64,000 bases of DNA from NCBI GenBank assembly GCA_028280345.1, contig JANQLY010000005.1, positions 190,179 to 254,178 of the forward strand, written 5' to 3'. The stretch is from Pseudomonadales bacterium (lineage in GTDB: Bacteria > Pseudomonadota > Gammaproteobacteria > Pseudomonadales > UBA7239). Below are positions 24,447 through 33,477 of the stretch, one piece after another. The notes below the pieces were generated by a model, which ran no database searches, was not told the DNA's origin, and was given only the letters and a program-made list of their open reading frames with translations. The translations under genes and the position numbers were made by a program. How positions within the stretch are numbered: the first letter of the stretch is position 1; each line of letters begins with the position of its first letter.

Positions 24447-25763
24447 CTAGTCTGCTTTTGATTGAATGCCGAGGTATTTTTTCAGAATAGAGAAATCAGG
24501 CAGGGTGATAATACCAAGCTTTCTGTAAGCTGTAATAGAGTGCAAAACGTTGTGCATGGCTAGCGAGATAGCAGAAGCAATAGCAGCGCCAATCAGGCCG
24601 AAAAAATAAATTAGGACAATGCTCGACGTAATGCAGAAAATGGCTGTGATAATAGTGTTATTGCGCAACAATCTCTCATGGTCTGTCATCAGTAACAGGA
24701 TTGAGGCCGGGCCGGCACAAATATTGATGAATTGTCCTATAACAATAATTTGTAGTGCCGTGGCCGCTTGCCTAAAGTCTTCGCCAAAAATTGACAGAAT
24801 AAAATCGGGAAAGATAAGAAATACCAGTAATACCGGGAAAGTTGTATAGAGCACAAATTCTGCGCCAGCTTTAATCAGTCTGTCAATGCTGCCAGATTCT
24901 CCACCACTATGGCGGGCGGCAATTCTCGAAGCGGCAACGCTGTTGTAGGCGAGCAGTGTAAATGTCATCAGGTTTGCCGTGCGTTGTGAAATCGAATAAA
25001 ACGCTACCTCTTCTGCTGTTGCCAATACACCGAGCACCAGGGTTGGTGTCCACATAATAAAAAAGTTCAATAACTGATGCGAGACAATATAGTTGCAGGA
25101 TTTGATCAGAGGGGAGTAGCCGACAATAGGTGTCTTATTACTTTCTCTACGGGTTGTGAAATAAAAAAAGATGTAAGTGAGAACAAGAACCAGCGTGCAG
25201 CTGTAGCCAAAGTATAAAATTACTTCAATGATTGTCATTGACTCTGGCTTAAAAATAAAAATAAAAGCCATAAAAAGAATCAGTGGGGAGCCCAGCTCGA
25301 GAAAAGAGCCTGCAGCGGGTCGGTCAATAGCTTTGTAGAGTTGCCCGATTATCCAGACCATGCTGAATGGCCAAAGAATAAGGGCGATATACTTTAAAGG
25401 CTCAGCCAGATCTTCCTTGTTGAATAAATGAACCGACAAATAGTTTCGGGAAACAAAAATAAACAACGAAAGCACTGCGCTAATAATCAGCGTGATAAAT
25501 ATAATGCGGTGATAGAATTGGAATACTCCGGCATAATTTTGCTTGCCCCAGTACTCGCCGCCGTGGCGTAAAATGGCGTTATCCATGCCGTAACGGCAGA
25601 TAATGGCTAGACCTAAAAGGATCGTATGGGCGAGAAAAAATATACCAGCGTCTTCAGTGCCAAGGTAGCGAATAACAATGATGTTGAATAAAAATCCAGC
25701 GATAACGGAAGTGACTTTACCTAAAAACGTCAGGCTCAATTTGGAGAGCAAGTTGTGCTGCAT
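24447..25763 (-). CDS. Wzx-like polysaccharide flippase (MOP superfamily)
   Basis: A 438-residue integral membrane protein with about 12-14 hydrophobic helices. It starts MQHNLLSKLSLTFLGKVTSVIAGFLFN, the usual entry of polysaccharide transporters, then IVIRYLGTEDAGIFFLAHT. The ASRIAARHSGG and FPVLLVFLIFPDFILSIFGEDF segments also fit the family. It would flip undecaprenyl-pyrophosphate-linked repeat units to the periplasm for the Wzy-like protein. It is the last gene of the minus-strand set polymerase-methyltransferase-flippase, 36 bp after the methyltransferase. Confidence 0.9.
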   Translation of the reverse strand: MQHNLLSKLSLTFLGKVTSVIAGFLFNIIVIRYLGTEDAGIFFLAHTILLGLAIICRYGMDNAILRHGGEYWGKQNYAGVFQFYHRIIFITLIISAVLSLFIFVSRNYLSVHLFNKEDLAEPLKYIALILWPFSMVWIIGQLYKAIDRPAAGSFLELGSPLILFMAFIFIFKPESMTIIEVILYFGYSCTLVLVLTYIFFYFTTRRESNKTPIVGYSPLIKSCNYIVSHQLLNFFIMWTPTLVLGVLATAEEVAFYSISQRTANLMTFTLLAYNSVAASRIAARHSGGESGSIDRLIKAGAEFVLYTTFPVLLVFLIFPDFILSIFGEDFRQAATALQIIVIGQFINICAGPASILLLMTDHERLLRNNTIITAIFCITSSIVLIYFFGLIGAAIASAISLAMHNVLHSITAYRKLGIITLPDFSILKKYLGIQSKAD

Positions 25764-25799
25764 AAAAAGCTACTTCGTTTATTCAGGTTTTATTCTTCT

Positions 25800-26783
25800 T
25801 CAGGCGTTGCTTTTAACAAAATAAAGGAACATTTCACTACCATTGGTATCTTTCTTCTTTTTGTCCCATTCTTTTGCACAAAAGCGTTTATATGCCCTTT
25901 CCAGTGGAGAAAATAGCAAATAATAAGGATAGCAGATGGCGTAGATCACTTTTACAGGCAGGCTTTTATTTTTGCGCGGTTGCAGCTTGCGCACGATTTG
26001 CAGTGGTAATCTGACTAGTAATAAAGGTAGTAACAGAATGCGCCAGTAAAGTAGTGACAGGGAATTACCTATCCCCTTGCCTTTGAGTGGAGAGGTGAGA
26101 ATGATTAACAGGCGCGGATTTGAATCAGTGATTCTGTCAATCGCTTCGCGAAAATGATTGCTATAAAACTCATTTTTAATTTTCAGGCCGCGCTTTTCCA
26201 GTAGTGTTGTCATATCACTGGATGAAAGCCTGCGCAAATGACCCTCTTCTTCAAAAAAGAAACGATTGTTCTGCTCCGGCTGAATGCCGCCTTTAATTTT
26301 TTCACACATTCTATGCTCAAAGCTGCCAGCGTTTCCACAAGGAAGAATATGTAGCATGGCGCCGTCGGGGTTGAGAAGGCTATCGAGCTGATCCAGGGTT
26401 TCGTCGATGTCCAGAACATGTTCAAGTACGTGATGGCTGAATATCAGATCAAATCCGGCGTTATCTTCCAGATCAGAAAAATGAATAAAATTACAATGTT
26501 TTATAGTCTCCCGCGCATTTTCAATCGCAGACTTGCTCAGGTCAGCACCGCAGATTTCCCAGTTCGGCAAGGCTTGCGCGAGGACAAGTGTGAGAACACC
26601 GTTGCCACAACCAAAATCCAGTGCGCGCCCCTTTTCGGGCAGATTGAGCTCGCTGATCACATCAAAAATCTTGTCTTTCTTGTTTTTGTCCCACTCTGTC
26701 ATATAGCCCGATTCGTAACGGGAATCGTAGAAATCCTGTGACTCGTGGTCGGATGAAAAGCTGGCAGATGTATTCCTTTTCAT
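25800..26783 (-). CDS. Class I SAM-dependent methyltransferase
   Basis: A 327-residue enzyme. Motif I is ALDFGCGNGVLTLVLAQALP, followed by the acidic ICGADLSKSAIENARE and the motif IV region FDLIFSHHVLEHVLD. The family is typical of glycan or quinone O-methylation. The C-terminal third is basic with hydrophobic stretches (LLYWRILLLPLLLVRLPLQI), suggesting membrane attachment close to the flippase and polymerase. The start overlaps the polymerase stop by 4 bp (ATGA), a sign of coupling. Most likely it methylates a sugar of the exported polysaccharide, perhaps as a cap; this is inferred from context only. Confidence 0.87.
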   Translation of the reverse strand: MKRNTSASFSSDHESQDFYDSRYESGYMTEWDKNKKDKIFDVISELNLPEKGRALDFGCGNGVLTLVLAQALPNWEICGADLSKSAIENARETIKHCNFIHFSDLEDNAGFDLIFSHHVLEHVLDIDETLDQLDSLLNPDGAMLHILPCGNAGSFEHRMCEKIKGGIQPEQNNRFFFEEEGHLRRLSSSDMTTLLEKRGLKIKNEFYSNHFREAIDRITDSNPRLLIILTSPLKGKGIGNSLSLLYWRILLLPLLLVRLPLQIVRKLQPRKNKSLPVKVIYAICYPYYLLFSPLERAYKRFCAKEWDKKKKDTNGSEMFLYFVKSNA

Positions 26784-28072
26784 GGGGATTTCACCTTGGG
26801 AGTATTTTCGACAGAATGTAGTTTACATAAAGTAAATACAATTAAGAAACCATTAATCGGGGACAAAAGGTGTTCTTCCGCATTGCTCGCAATCGCGATG
26901 GCAAGCAGGTAGAGCAGGCAGAATTGGTGGACATTATGTGGCCTGTTGCTACTCATGATTCTTGAGGTTATGCGGAAAAACACTGTAAGCAGCAGAAGAA
27001 CAATGGTCAGGAGGCCAATTAGCCCATATTCTCCAAGAATACTCAAATAGGCATTGTGGGTAGTAAACCAGGTGCCCCAGTAATCAATTGAGGCGCTCAT
27101 GCGGCGGCCTTTACCCATTAGAAACTGAGTGAGATCTGAGTTGATAAAAATATTAATAAAGGAGCCCCATATCGTGGAGCGCTCAGAGAGGTCTCTAAGA
27201 ACCTTGTCGCTGGAAAAGCCTAACAGCAGCCCCTCGTCGGCGCTGAAAAAGCCGGAAAAGGAGATATAAATGGTGCCGAATGCAAAAGTAAGTAGACCGA
27301 CAACCAGAGTCTGGAAAACCCATTTTGGAAGTTGTAAGGTCTTGAATGCCTTGGCGCAATGAATCGAAATCAGTATGCTCATCGCTAAAATAAAACAGGC
27401 CAGACCAGTACGAGACAGGGTGGTGAGCAGGGCAAGGCCGAGCAGGGCGCTGGTCAGAAACCATTTCAGGTTTGTGGGTCTGACCACAAACAGCAGAAAG
27501 AAAATGTAAAAGGAAAAGTAAATTGCATTCTGGTTCGGGTTGGATGAAAACCCCACGCCCGAATTAATCAGCACATCACTCCACTGCCGGGAAGTCCATA
27601 GTGTCTGGTGTTTGTAGATAGGTCCAGTAAAAATAGAGACGATGGTGCCAATCGCCATTACCACACCGACTCGGACAATGTTCTTTTCGGCGCGTTGCAG
27701 AACCGCAGGCTGGGTGCGTGCAGCTTCGAACATTTCAACAATAAACAACGTCGAGGTCACAACGAAGATGCTGTGATAGGTCGCGTAAAGGATAGAAGTT
27801 GCATTTAAACTGAAACTTGAAACAAGTACGCCCCATAGAGAAAAAGCTGCAAAGATAAAAGCATAGCTATAGCGGTTCATCGTGATTTTTATTAACGCAG
27901 GAATGCGGGGCAAGTGTGTCACAAGCCAAATAAGGAAAACCGGAAGCGCGAGAGAAAAGGTCAACAGCTTGACATTAAAAAGTGGCAGAGGTACTTCAGG
28001 AAAAACAAACAGTATCCAGAGAACAACAATAAAAGCTGTAGCAGGCTTTTTAAACACAGGCGGCAAACTCAC
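26780..28072 (-). CDS. Wzy-like O-antigen polymerase/ligase family protein (second of two)
   Basis: A 430-residue membrane protein with about 12 helices. The large periplasmic loop near residues 300-345 carries FLMGKGRRMSASIDYWGTWF and TTHNAYLSILGEYGLIGLL, the HxxxLxxxxExGxxG-type signature of Wzy_C/WaaL. It is first in a minus-strand trio with methyltransferase and flippase, and that partnership supports the polymerase role. The 318-bp gap upstream holds its promoter region and that of the divergent GT4 gene. Confidence 0.87.
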   Translation of the reverse strand: MSLPPVFKKPATAFIVVLWILFVFPEVPLPLFNVKLLTFSLALPVFLIWLVTHLPRIPALIKITMNRYSYAFIFAAFSLWGVLVSSFSLNATSILYATYHSIFVVTSTLFIVEMFEAARTQPAVLQRAEKNIVRVGVVMAIGTIVSIFTGPIYKHQTLWTSRQWSDVLINSGVGFSSNPNQNAIYFSFYIFFLLFVVRPTNLKWFLTSALLGLALLTTLSRTGLACFILAMSILISIHCAKAFKTLQLPKWVFQTLVVGLLTFAFGTIYISFSGFFSADEGLLLGFSSDKVLRDLSERSTIWGSFINIFINSDLTQFLMGKGRRMSASIDYWGTWFTTHNAYLSILGEYGLIGLLTIVLLLLTVFFRITSRIMSSNRPHNVHQFCLLYLLAIAIASNAEEHLLSPINGFLIVFTLCKLHSVENTPKVKSP

Positions 28073-28322
28073 CTGAAGTTGGTTGTATAGACCGAAGAGT
28101 GTTTGTCATTCCGGGTAGTGGGTCAGCGCCTTTATCCGTTCTGAACATGACCGTTAACATATTGATTATGTTGAATTTTCGGTATTGTGTTCAAAACAAT
28201 TACAGTTAGATTTTAAAGCAAAATTGTATCTTATTCGCCCCGGTGCATCCAGCGGGCCGAATACCGAAGGCCTGTGAAATCAAGGGCCATAGAGGTAGTG
28301 GAGTGAGAATGGAGGGTATTCA
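28073..28322. other. Divergent intergenic region between polymerase and GT4 genes
   Basis: The front part of a 318-bp gap. It is AT-rich between about 28140 and 28230 (TTAACATATTGATTATGTTG and following), where promoters for both directions probably lie, but I found no convincing -35/-10 pair. No RfaH-type ops element (GGCGGTAG) is present. The final 70 bp are described as a leader ORF. Confidence 0.4.
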
Positions 28323-28394
28323 TTGACATTAATCGCCGTGTCGTGCATTTTATCGCGCTGGCCGAAAACAATAAGCGCGATTAACCAGGAATGA
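28323..28394 (+). CDS. Possible 23-aa leader ORF coupled to GT4 gene
   Basis: TTG at 28323 with a strong GGAGGG Shine-Dalgarno 6 nt upstream (28311-28316) opens 23 codons (MTLIAVSCILSRWPKTISAI then NQE) and ends in a TGA overlapping the next gene's ATG (ATGA, 28391-28394). The GT4 gene's own AGGA touches its ATG, too close for normal initiation, so reinitiation after this ORF is plausible. TTAATCGC (28329-28336) and GCGATTAA (28377-28384) are an 8-bp inverted repeat spanning the ORF. Not a recognised peptide; could be coincidence. Confidence 0.35.
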   Translation: MTLIAVSCILSRWPKTISAINQE

Positions 28395-29491
28395 AGATTT
28401 TACATTGCTTCCGGGCACCACTGGGTGGGCTGTTTCGACATGTGCTGGATCTGGCCCAATGGCAGGCTGGGCAGGGGCACGAAGTGGGTCTTGTAACAGG
28501 TAACCTGGATGAGTGGCCGATGGCAAGAGAGAAAATAGCTGCGATCAGTGATCAGCTCTCTCTCGGGGTTAACAGCTTCAATATCAGCCGGTTATTTAGC
28601 CCTAATGATTTCTCAAACGTCTATGCGATTCGCAAAATTGTCAGCAAACTGGATGTTGATATCGTGCACGGGCATGGTGCCAAGGGTGGGTTTTATGGTC
28701 GCCTTGGAAGTATTGGCAATCGGGCCGGAGCGTTCTATACGCCCCATGGCGGCAGCTTGCACTATTCCAGAGATACCCTGTCGGGAAAAATATTTTTAAC
28801 CATTGAAACGGCGCTGGAAAAAGCGACGTCGGGTATCGTTTTTGAAAGTGATTATGCCCGGCGCACCTATGCGGAGAAGATTGGTGTACCTGCTTGTGAA
28901 CAGAGGGTAATTTATAACGGGCTCGGTGATAGTGAATTTGAACCCGTCACCTGTGCACCGGATAGCCAATACGATATTGGCTTTGTCGGTGAACTCAGGT
29001 ATTTGAAAGGTATTGATACATTGTTGCAAGCACTGGCGAGTTGGCCTGACGGAAATCGGCCGCGTTGCGTAATAGCTGGAGCAGGACGCGATGCTGATGA
29101 GCTAAAGGCTATGGCGAGCACGCTGGGGCTGGATGCGAATGTCGACTTTATTGGCGCGCAACCAGCCAGGCAAGTATTTGCGATGGCAAAACTGTTTGCG
29201 TTACCGTCAAAAGCTGAATCTCTACCCTACATCGTGATTGAAATTCTTGCGGCGCGTACACCGGCTATCGTGACTGATGTTGGCGGCATTAGTGAGATTT
29301 ATGGTGAAGGGGCTGGCTTGTTGATTGCCGCGGAAGATGCGCAGTTGTTAGCTGAAGAGCTACATCGCCATCTTCATAACCTGTCTGCCTTTAATGAATC
29401 CTTGCAACCTGTTTATAATCGCGTTGCAGAGGTGTTTCGCGTTAGCAATATGGCGCGTCAGGTAACCGATTTCTATTCTTCTTCTACGTAG
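28391..29491 (+). CDS. Family 4 glycosyltransferase
   Basis: A 366-residue GT-B retaining enzyme. The N-terminal acceptor domain starts MKILHCFRAPLGGLFRHVLD and has VDIVHGHGAKGGFYGRL. The C-terminal donor domain has IGFVGELRYLKGIDTLLQAL and the E-x7-E motif in LPSKAESLPYIVIEILAART, with TDVGGISEI. It adds a hexose-type sugar to the lipid-linked repeat unit in the cytoplasm. The ATG at 28391 has AGGA immediately adjacent, an abnormal spacing, and may be translated by coupling to an upstream mini-ORF. The deacetylase follows 20 bp later. Confidence 0.92.
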   Translation: MKILHCFRAPLGGLFRHVLDLAQWQAGQGHEVGLVTGNLDEWPMAREKIAAISDQLSLGVNSFNISRLFSPNDFSNVYAIRKIVSKLDVDIVHGHGAKGGFYGRLGSIGNRAGAFYTPHGGSLHYSRDTLSGKIFLTIETALEKATSGIVFESDYARRTYAEKIGVPACEQRVIYNGLGDSEFEPVTCAPDSQYDIGFVGELRYLKGIDTLLQALASWPDGNRPRCVIAGAGRDADELKAMASTLGLDANVDFIGAQPARQVFAMAKLFALPSKAESLPYIVIEILAARTPAIVTDVGGISEIYGEGAGLLIAAEDAQLLAEELHRHLHNLSAFNESLQPVYNRVAEVFRVSNMARQVTDFYSSST

Positions 29492-29511
29492 GTTGGGTAT
29501 AGGCAGCCGAA

Positions 29512-30567
29512 ATGATTTCCCTGTATCAGCTAAAACATCTGGTTTTTAAGAGCGCGCTCCTTGTGCTGGATGCACCGGGCATACGCAATCTGGGTAATCT
29601 GTTGATTTCGCGTAAAGGTATTATTCTCACCGGGCACCATGTATTGCCTGATGCCAACAATGATTATCGTGAAAACTTTTGTCCTAACCGTATGCTGGAG
29701 CTGTGTCCTGAGTTTTTGGAGCAAGCTATTCTAACGGTCAGGAAAGAAGGTTATGACATTATTGCGTTGGATGATGTACCCGAGGCCATTAAGTCAGCTA
29801 ATAAAAAGTTTGTTGTTTTTACCTTTGATGATGGTTATCGGGACAATATTCTTCATGCGCTGCCAGTGTTTGAAAAACACAATGCACCTTTTGCGGTTTA
29901 TATACCGACTGACTTTATTGATGGGCATGGTGTTATCTGGTGGAAGATTATTGAAGAGCTGATAGCGCGCAATAAGGAAATCTCTGTGGATATGGGGGGT
30001 GATATACAATCTTTACCTTGTATTTCGGTAAGCGATAAATATGTTGCCTGGGATAAGGTGTACTGGTTTTTACGTGATCAAAAACCGGATTTTCAACAGC
30101 GCTGGTGTGCTGAACATGCAGAGAAACATCAACTTGATATCAAGCAATTGTGTGCTGACTGGATAATGTCCTGGGATGAATTAAAAACCTTTGCTGATAA
30201 TCCACTGGTTACGATTGGTGCCCACTCTCTGAGTCACCCTGCATTGGCGCGCTTATCTGAAGAACAGGCTTTACTTGAGATAGAACAGTCAGGGCGTGTG
30301 CTTGAGGAAAGACTTGGTAAAAAACCTGCAACGTTCAGTTATCCAATTGGCGATGCTGGAGCGGCAGGGGAAAGAGAGTTTAGGTTGGCCGAGCAGGCGG
30401 GTTATGACATGGCAGTCACTACACGGAAGAATCTTATTAGGGGTGGTGAATCGCTATATGCTATACCCAGGGTGTCACTGAATGGCTATTATCAGTCGGT
30501 AAAGTTTTTGCGTCTGTTTTTGGGTGGATTGCCGTTCTGGTTGTGGAGTCTTTTAAGAAAAGATTGA
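29512..30567 (+). CDS. Polysaccharide deacetylase (CE4/NodB family)
   Basis: A 351-residue protein with a NodB-type domain. The catalytic Asp-Asp metal motif is FVVFTFDDGYRDNILHALPV, and the two metal-binding His residues are in TIGAHSLSHPALARLS. FSYPIGDAGAAGEREF follows the family's Arg/Pro motif region. No classic signal peptide is visible, although the N-terminus has a hydrophobic stretch (LKHLVFKSALLVLDAPGI), so location is uncertain. It probably removes N-acetyl groups from an amino sugar of the polysaccharide or its precursor. It converges with the sugar-transferase gene (11 bp between stops). Confidence 0.9.
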   Translation: MISLYQLKHLVFKSALLVLDAPGIRNLGNLLISRKGIILTGHHVLPDANNDYRENFCPNRMLELCPEFLEQAILTVRKEGYDIIALDDVPEAIKSANKKFVVFTFDDGYRDNILHALPVFEKHNAPFAVYIPTDFIDGHGVIWWKIIEELIARNKEISVDMGGDIQSLPCISVSDKYVAWDKVYWFLRDQKPDFQQRWCAEHAEKHQLDIKQLCADWIMSWDELKTFADNPLVTIGAHSLSHPALARLSEEQALLEIEQSGRVLEERLGKKPATFSYPIGDAGAAGEREFRLAEQAGYDMAVTTRKNLIRGGESLYAIPRVSLNGYYQSVKFLRLFLGGLPFWLWSLLRKD

Positions 30568-30578
30568 CGACAGATCGA

Positions 30579-31286
30579 TTACTGCATGGTTTCGCGAATG
30601 CGTTTTTCAACAACCGCCCTTTTTTCCTGATTGGTAAATTTAAATAACAGCTCGATAATCTGTTTATTGCTCATATTGGTAAACAGACCAAGAGGTGTAA
30701 GAATAGTGATAAACAACAGGCAGAAATCCATTAGTGGATTGTAGGACTCCTGACACAAATAGCAGTATGTGATTTCAAGCTCAAGTCTTTCGGTATCTGT
30801 GATCTCTTCGCGACCAGCCAGTTGCGCAGGTCCTGTAATGCCGCCGGGCAAACAGAATCTTTCATTGAGATAGGGATACTTTTCACTGCCGGCATTAAAC
30901 ATGTTTTCTGGCATTGGGCGATTGCCTACCAGTGAGAGTGTGCCGGTGAGTACTTGCAGTAATTGAGGAAGCTCAGTGAAATAAATTTTTTCCAGGAAAA
31001 GACCAATTGGTGTATAGAGTTTTTTGTCGATGGTGATATGCAGCAACTTATCGGGTTCAGGCTCAACCGTGTCGCGGTTGGCAATCTTGTCTGCATTTTT
31101 TACCATCGTCCTGAACTTGAATACAGTGCGGTAATGACCTTTAAGTACATAGCGCTTTGACAAGTAGACAACAGGCCAGCCACTGGTCAACAAAATAGCC
31201 ATAGCGGTAATTATCATAGCTGGAATCCACAGCGGGGCTGCCAACAGCGTTACAACTATGTCAAAGCACCTTTTCAGCAAAGGCAT
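30579..31286 (-). CDS. Bacterial sugar transferase (phosphoglycosyl-transferase-like) with altered catalytic dyad
   Basis: A 235-residue monotopic PGT-family protein (WcaJ/PglC core) that would prime the glycan by loading a sugar-1-phosphate on undecaprenyl phosphate. It has the entry helix CFDIVVTLLAAPLWIPAMII, the FKFRTM box at residues 56-61, and YFTELPQLLQVLTGTLSLVG with NRP. In the family this reads DELPQ, and the Asp is the nucleophile that forms the covalent phospho-sugar intermediate. Here it is Thr104-Glu105; I confirmed the ACT codon on the minus strand. Either chemistry is changed, another residue serves, or the enzyme is inactive. A long C-terminal tail (about 180-235) is unusual. 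It is the only PGT candidate in the window. Confidence 0.85.
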   Translation of the reverse strand: MPLLKRCFDIVVTLLAAPLWIPAMIITAMAILLTSGWPVVYLSKRYVLKGHYRTVFKFRTMVKNADKIANRDTVEPEPDKLLHITIDKKLYTPIGLFLEKIYFTELPQLLQVLTGTLSLVGNRPMPENMFNAGSEKYPYLNERFCLPGGITGPAQLAGREEITDTERLELEITYCYLCQESYNPLMDFCLLFITILTPLGLFTNMSNKQIIELLFKFTNQEKRAVVEKRIRETMQ

Positions 31287-31421
31287 GGCAAGGATTCCAT
31301 GGAATAAAAAATGTTATGTAAGTTAAATTAGGCTATTTAGCATCCTGTTCCCTGCGAAGTCTAGCTAAAATAAGACTTCAAGTAAAATTCGCTAAAATAG
31401 TAACAAGCCCGGAACCTGTCT

Positions 31422-31466
31422 TGTATAGCCTCTGTATAGCCCATATACTCTGGCTTCGTATATAAT
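31422..31466 (+). promoter_or_regulatory. Promoter of rmlBACD with phased direct repeats
   Basis: TATAAT at 31461-31466, 29 bp before rfbB, with no good -35. Upstream lies a tandem direct repeat TGTATAGCC at 31422-31430 and 31433-31441, spaced 11 bp (one helical turn), where an activator could replace the -35 contact. Further upstream are GAAGTCT/AGACTTC (31356-31362, 31373-31379) and two copies of GCTAAAATA (31364, 31391). Confidence 0.5.
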
Positions 31467-31494
31467 GTTCCCCCTATAACGCATACTGAAAACT

Positions 31495-32556
31495 ATGAAT
31501 ATTCTTGTCACCGGTGGAGCCGGCTTTATAGGTTCGGCTGTTATCAGATACATTCTGACTCAGCATACAGATCATAATGTCCTCAATGTAGATAAGCTGA
31601 CCTATGCGGGAAACCTTGATTCTCTGGTAGAAATTGACGGATATGCCGGCTATCAATTTGAGCAGGCAGATATCTGCGATACCGGACGCATGATTGAACT
31701 GATGAATACATTCAAGCCGGATATTGTGATGCACCTGGCGGCAGAGTCTCATGTTGATCGATCCATTGATGGCCCAGGAGAATTTATCCAGACGAATATT
31801 GTCGGTACATTCTCTCTGCTAAATGCAGCGCTGCAGTATTGGAAAGAGTTGTCAGAAGAGGCGCAAGCAGCGTTTCGCTTTCATCACATATCAACCGATG
31901 AAGTGTACGGTACTTTGGGTGCAACCGGTTTGTTTACTGAAGAAACCCCTTACGCACCGAACTCACCGTATTCAGCGAGCAAGGCGTCATCAGATCATCT
32001 GGTTAGAGCGTGGCGAGAAACCTATGGGCTGCCTACGTTAATGACCAATTGTTCGAATAACTATGGGCCTTACCATTTTCCGGAGAAGCTGATTCCACTG
32101 ATAATTCTCAATGCATTAGCTGGCAAACCATTGCCGGTATATGGCAAGGGAGATCAGGTTAGGGACTGGCTTTATGTGGAGGACCATGCCCGTGCGTTGT
32201 ACCGTGTAGCGACCGAGGGTGAACCGGGTGAAACCTACAATATTGGTGGTCACAATGAACGCCAGAATATAGAAGTGGTTCATACTATCTGCGATATTCT
32301 TGAAGAACTGGTGCCAGACAAGCCTGAGGGGGTTGTCGCCTACCGTGACTTGATCGAGCATGTGACGGACCGCCCGGGCCATGATCAGCGTTATGCTATT
32401 GACGCCGCGAAAATTCAGCGTGAGCTGGGCTGGACGCCCGAGGAAACTTTTGAATCCGGTATCAGGAAAACGGTAAAATGGTATCTTGAAAATCAGGATT
32501 GGTGCCAACGTGTTATGGATGGCAGCTACCGACTGGAAAGGTTGGGCATTGGCTGA
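31495..32556 (+). CDS. rfbB: dTDP-glucose 4,6-dehydratase
   Basis: Second step of dTDP-L-rhamnose synthesis. The 353-residue extended SDR has the NAD loop [32 protein letters not shown], the catalytic [10 protein letters not shown] (Asp-Glu), and [15 protein letters not shown] with Tyr and Lys; [15 protein letters not shown] and [13 protein letters not shown] are family signatures. First gene of a complete rmlB-A-C-D set on the plus strand, reading away from the sugar-transferase gene across a 208-bp promoter region. Rhamnose could feed the local polysaccharide or LPS. Confidence 0.97.
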   Translation: MNILVTGGAGFIGSAVIRYILTQHTDHNVLNVDKLTYAGNLDSLVEIDGYAGYQFEQADICDTGRMIELMNTFKPDIVMHLAAESHVDRSIDGPGEFIQTNIVGTFSLLNAALQYWKELSEEAQAAFRFHHISTDEVYGTLGATGLFTEETPYAPNSPYSASKASSDHLVRAWRETYGLPTLMTNCSNNYGPYHFPEKLIPLIILNALAGKPLPVYGKGDQVRDWLYVEDHARALYRVATEGEPGETYNIGGHNERQNIEVVHTICDILEELVPDKPEGVVAYRDLIEHVTDRPGHDQRYAIDAAKIQRELGWTPEETFESGIRKTVKWYLENQDWCQRVMDGSYRLERLGIG

Positions 32557-32604
32557 TTGCTGAGTAATATTTTGATATAGAGCAAGAATAAGCGGGCGAA
32601 AAAA

Positions 32605-33477
32605 ATGAAAGGTATTGTACTTGCAGGCGGCTCCGGGACGCGGTTGCATCCGGTAACGTTGCCGATTTCCAAACAGTTGTTGCCTATCTATGATAAGCCA
32701 ATGATTTATTATCCACTGACAACCCTGATGTTAGCGGGAATCAGGGATATTCTGATTATTTCCACACCGGAAGATACACCGCGGTTTGAGCAGTTGCTTG
32801 GCGATGGTAAACGCTGGGGTGTCAATCTCTCCTATGCGGTACAGCCCAAACCTGAAGGGCTAGCCCAGGCTTTTATTATTGGTGAAGACTTCCTTGCCGG
32901 TAGCTCCTGTAGCCTTGTGCTGGGCGATAACCTGTTCTTTGGTGAGCATTTTTCCGAGTCTCTGCGCCGTGCTTCCCAGCGCGATAAAGGCGCAACAGTG
33001 TTTGCCTACCCGGTTAAGGACCCCGAGCGTTTTGGTGTTGTTGAATTTGACGATAATGGCACCGCCGTGAGTCTGGAAGAAAAGCCAGCTCAACCGAAGT
33101 CTCGCTATGCGGTAACTGGCTTATATTTTTACGACAACGATGTGGTGGATGTAGCTAAAGACATTAAGCCGTCGGCAAGAGGAGAGCTCGAGATTACCGA
33201 CGTGAATAATCACTACCTCAAGGAAAATACCCTGCAAGTAGAAATTATGGGCCGCGGTACTGCCTGGCTTGATACGGGTACCCACGACTCCCTGCTTGAG
33301 GCCTGCCAGTTTGTACAAACGATTGAGCATCGCCAGGGTTTGAAAATGGCTTGTCCGGAGGAAGTTGCATGGCGCAATAGCTGGATCGACGATAGTCAGC
33401 TTGAGCAACTCGCCCAGCCTTTGATCAAAAGTGGTTATGGTCGCTACCTGATGGATTTGCTTGAGTTTGGCTTATGA
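32605..33477 (+). CDS. rfbA: Glucose-1-phosphate thymidylyltransferase
   Basis: Makes dTDP-glucose from dTTP and glucose-1-phosphate, the first step of dTDP-rhamnose synthesis and the usual point of dTDP-rhamnose feedback. The 290-residue length is normal for RmlA. It has [17 protein letters not shown] at the nucleotide site, [26 protein letters not shown] with the metal Asp, and [16 protein letters not shown]. It is 48 bp after rfbB, and its last 4 bp overlap rfbC. Confidence 0.97.
   Translation: MKGIVLAGGSGTRLHPVTLPISKQLLPIYDKPMIYYPLTTLMLAGIRDILIISTPEDTPRFEQLLGDGKRWGVNLSYAVQPKPEGLAQAFIIGEDFLAGSSCSLVLGDNLFFGEHFSESLRRASQRDKGATVFAYPVKDPERFGVVEFDDNGTAVSLEEKPAQPKSRYAVTGLYFYDNDVVDVAKDIKPSARGELEITDVNNHYLKENTLQVEIMGRGTAWLDTGTHDSLLEACQFVQTIEHRQGLKMACPEEVAWRNSWIDDSQLEQLAQPLIKSGYGRYLMDLLEFGL

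Noticed and set aside
28073..28390. JUMPstart/ops element for RfaH before the GT4 gene
   Set aside because: No GGCGGTAG core; only a weak resemblance in GAGGTAGTGGAG near 28291.
32116..32649. 177-codon minus-strand open frame across rfbB and rfbA
   Set aside because: Covers two well-conserved plus-strand genes and their junction; a chance open frame.
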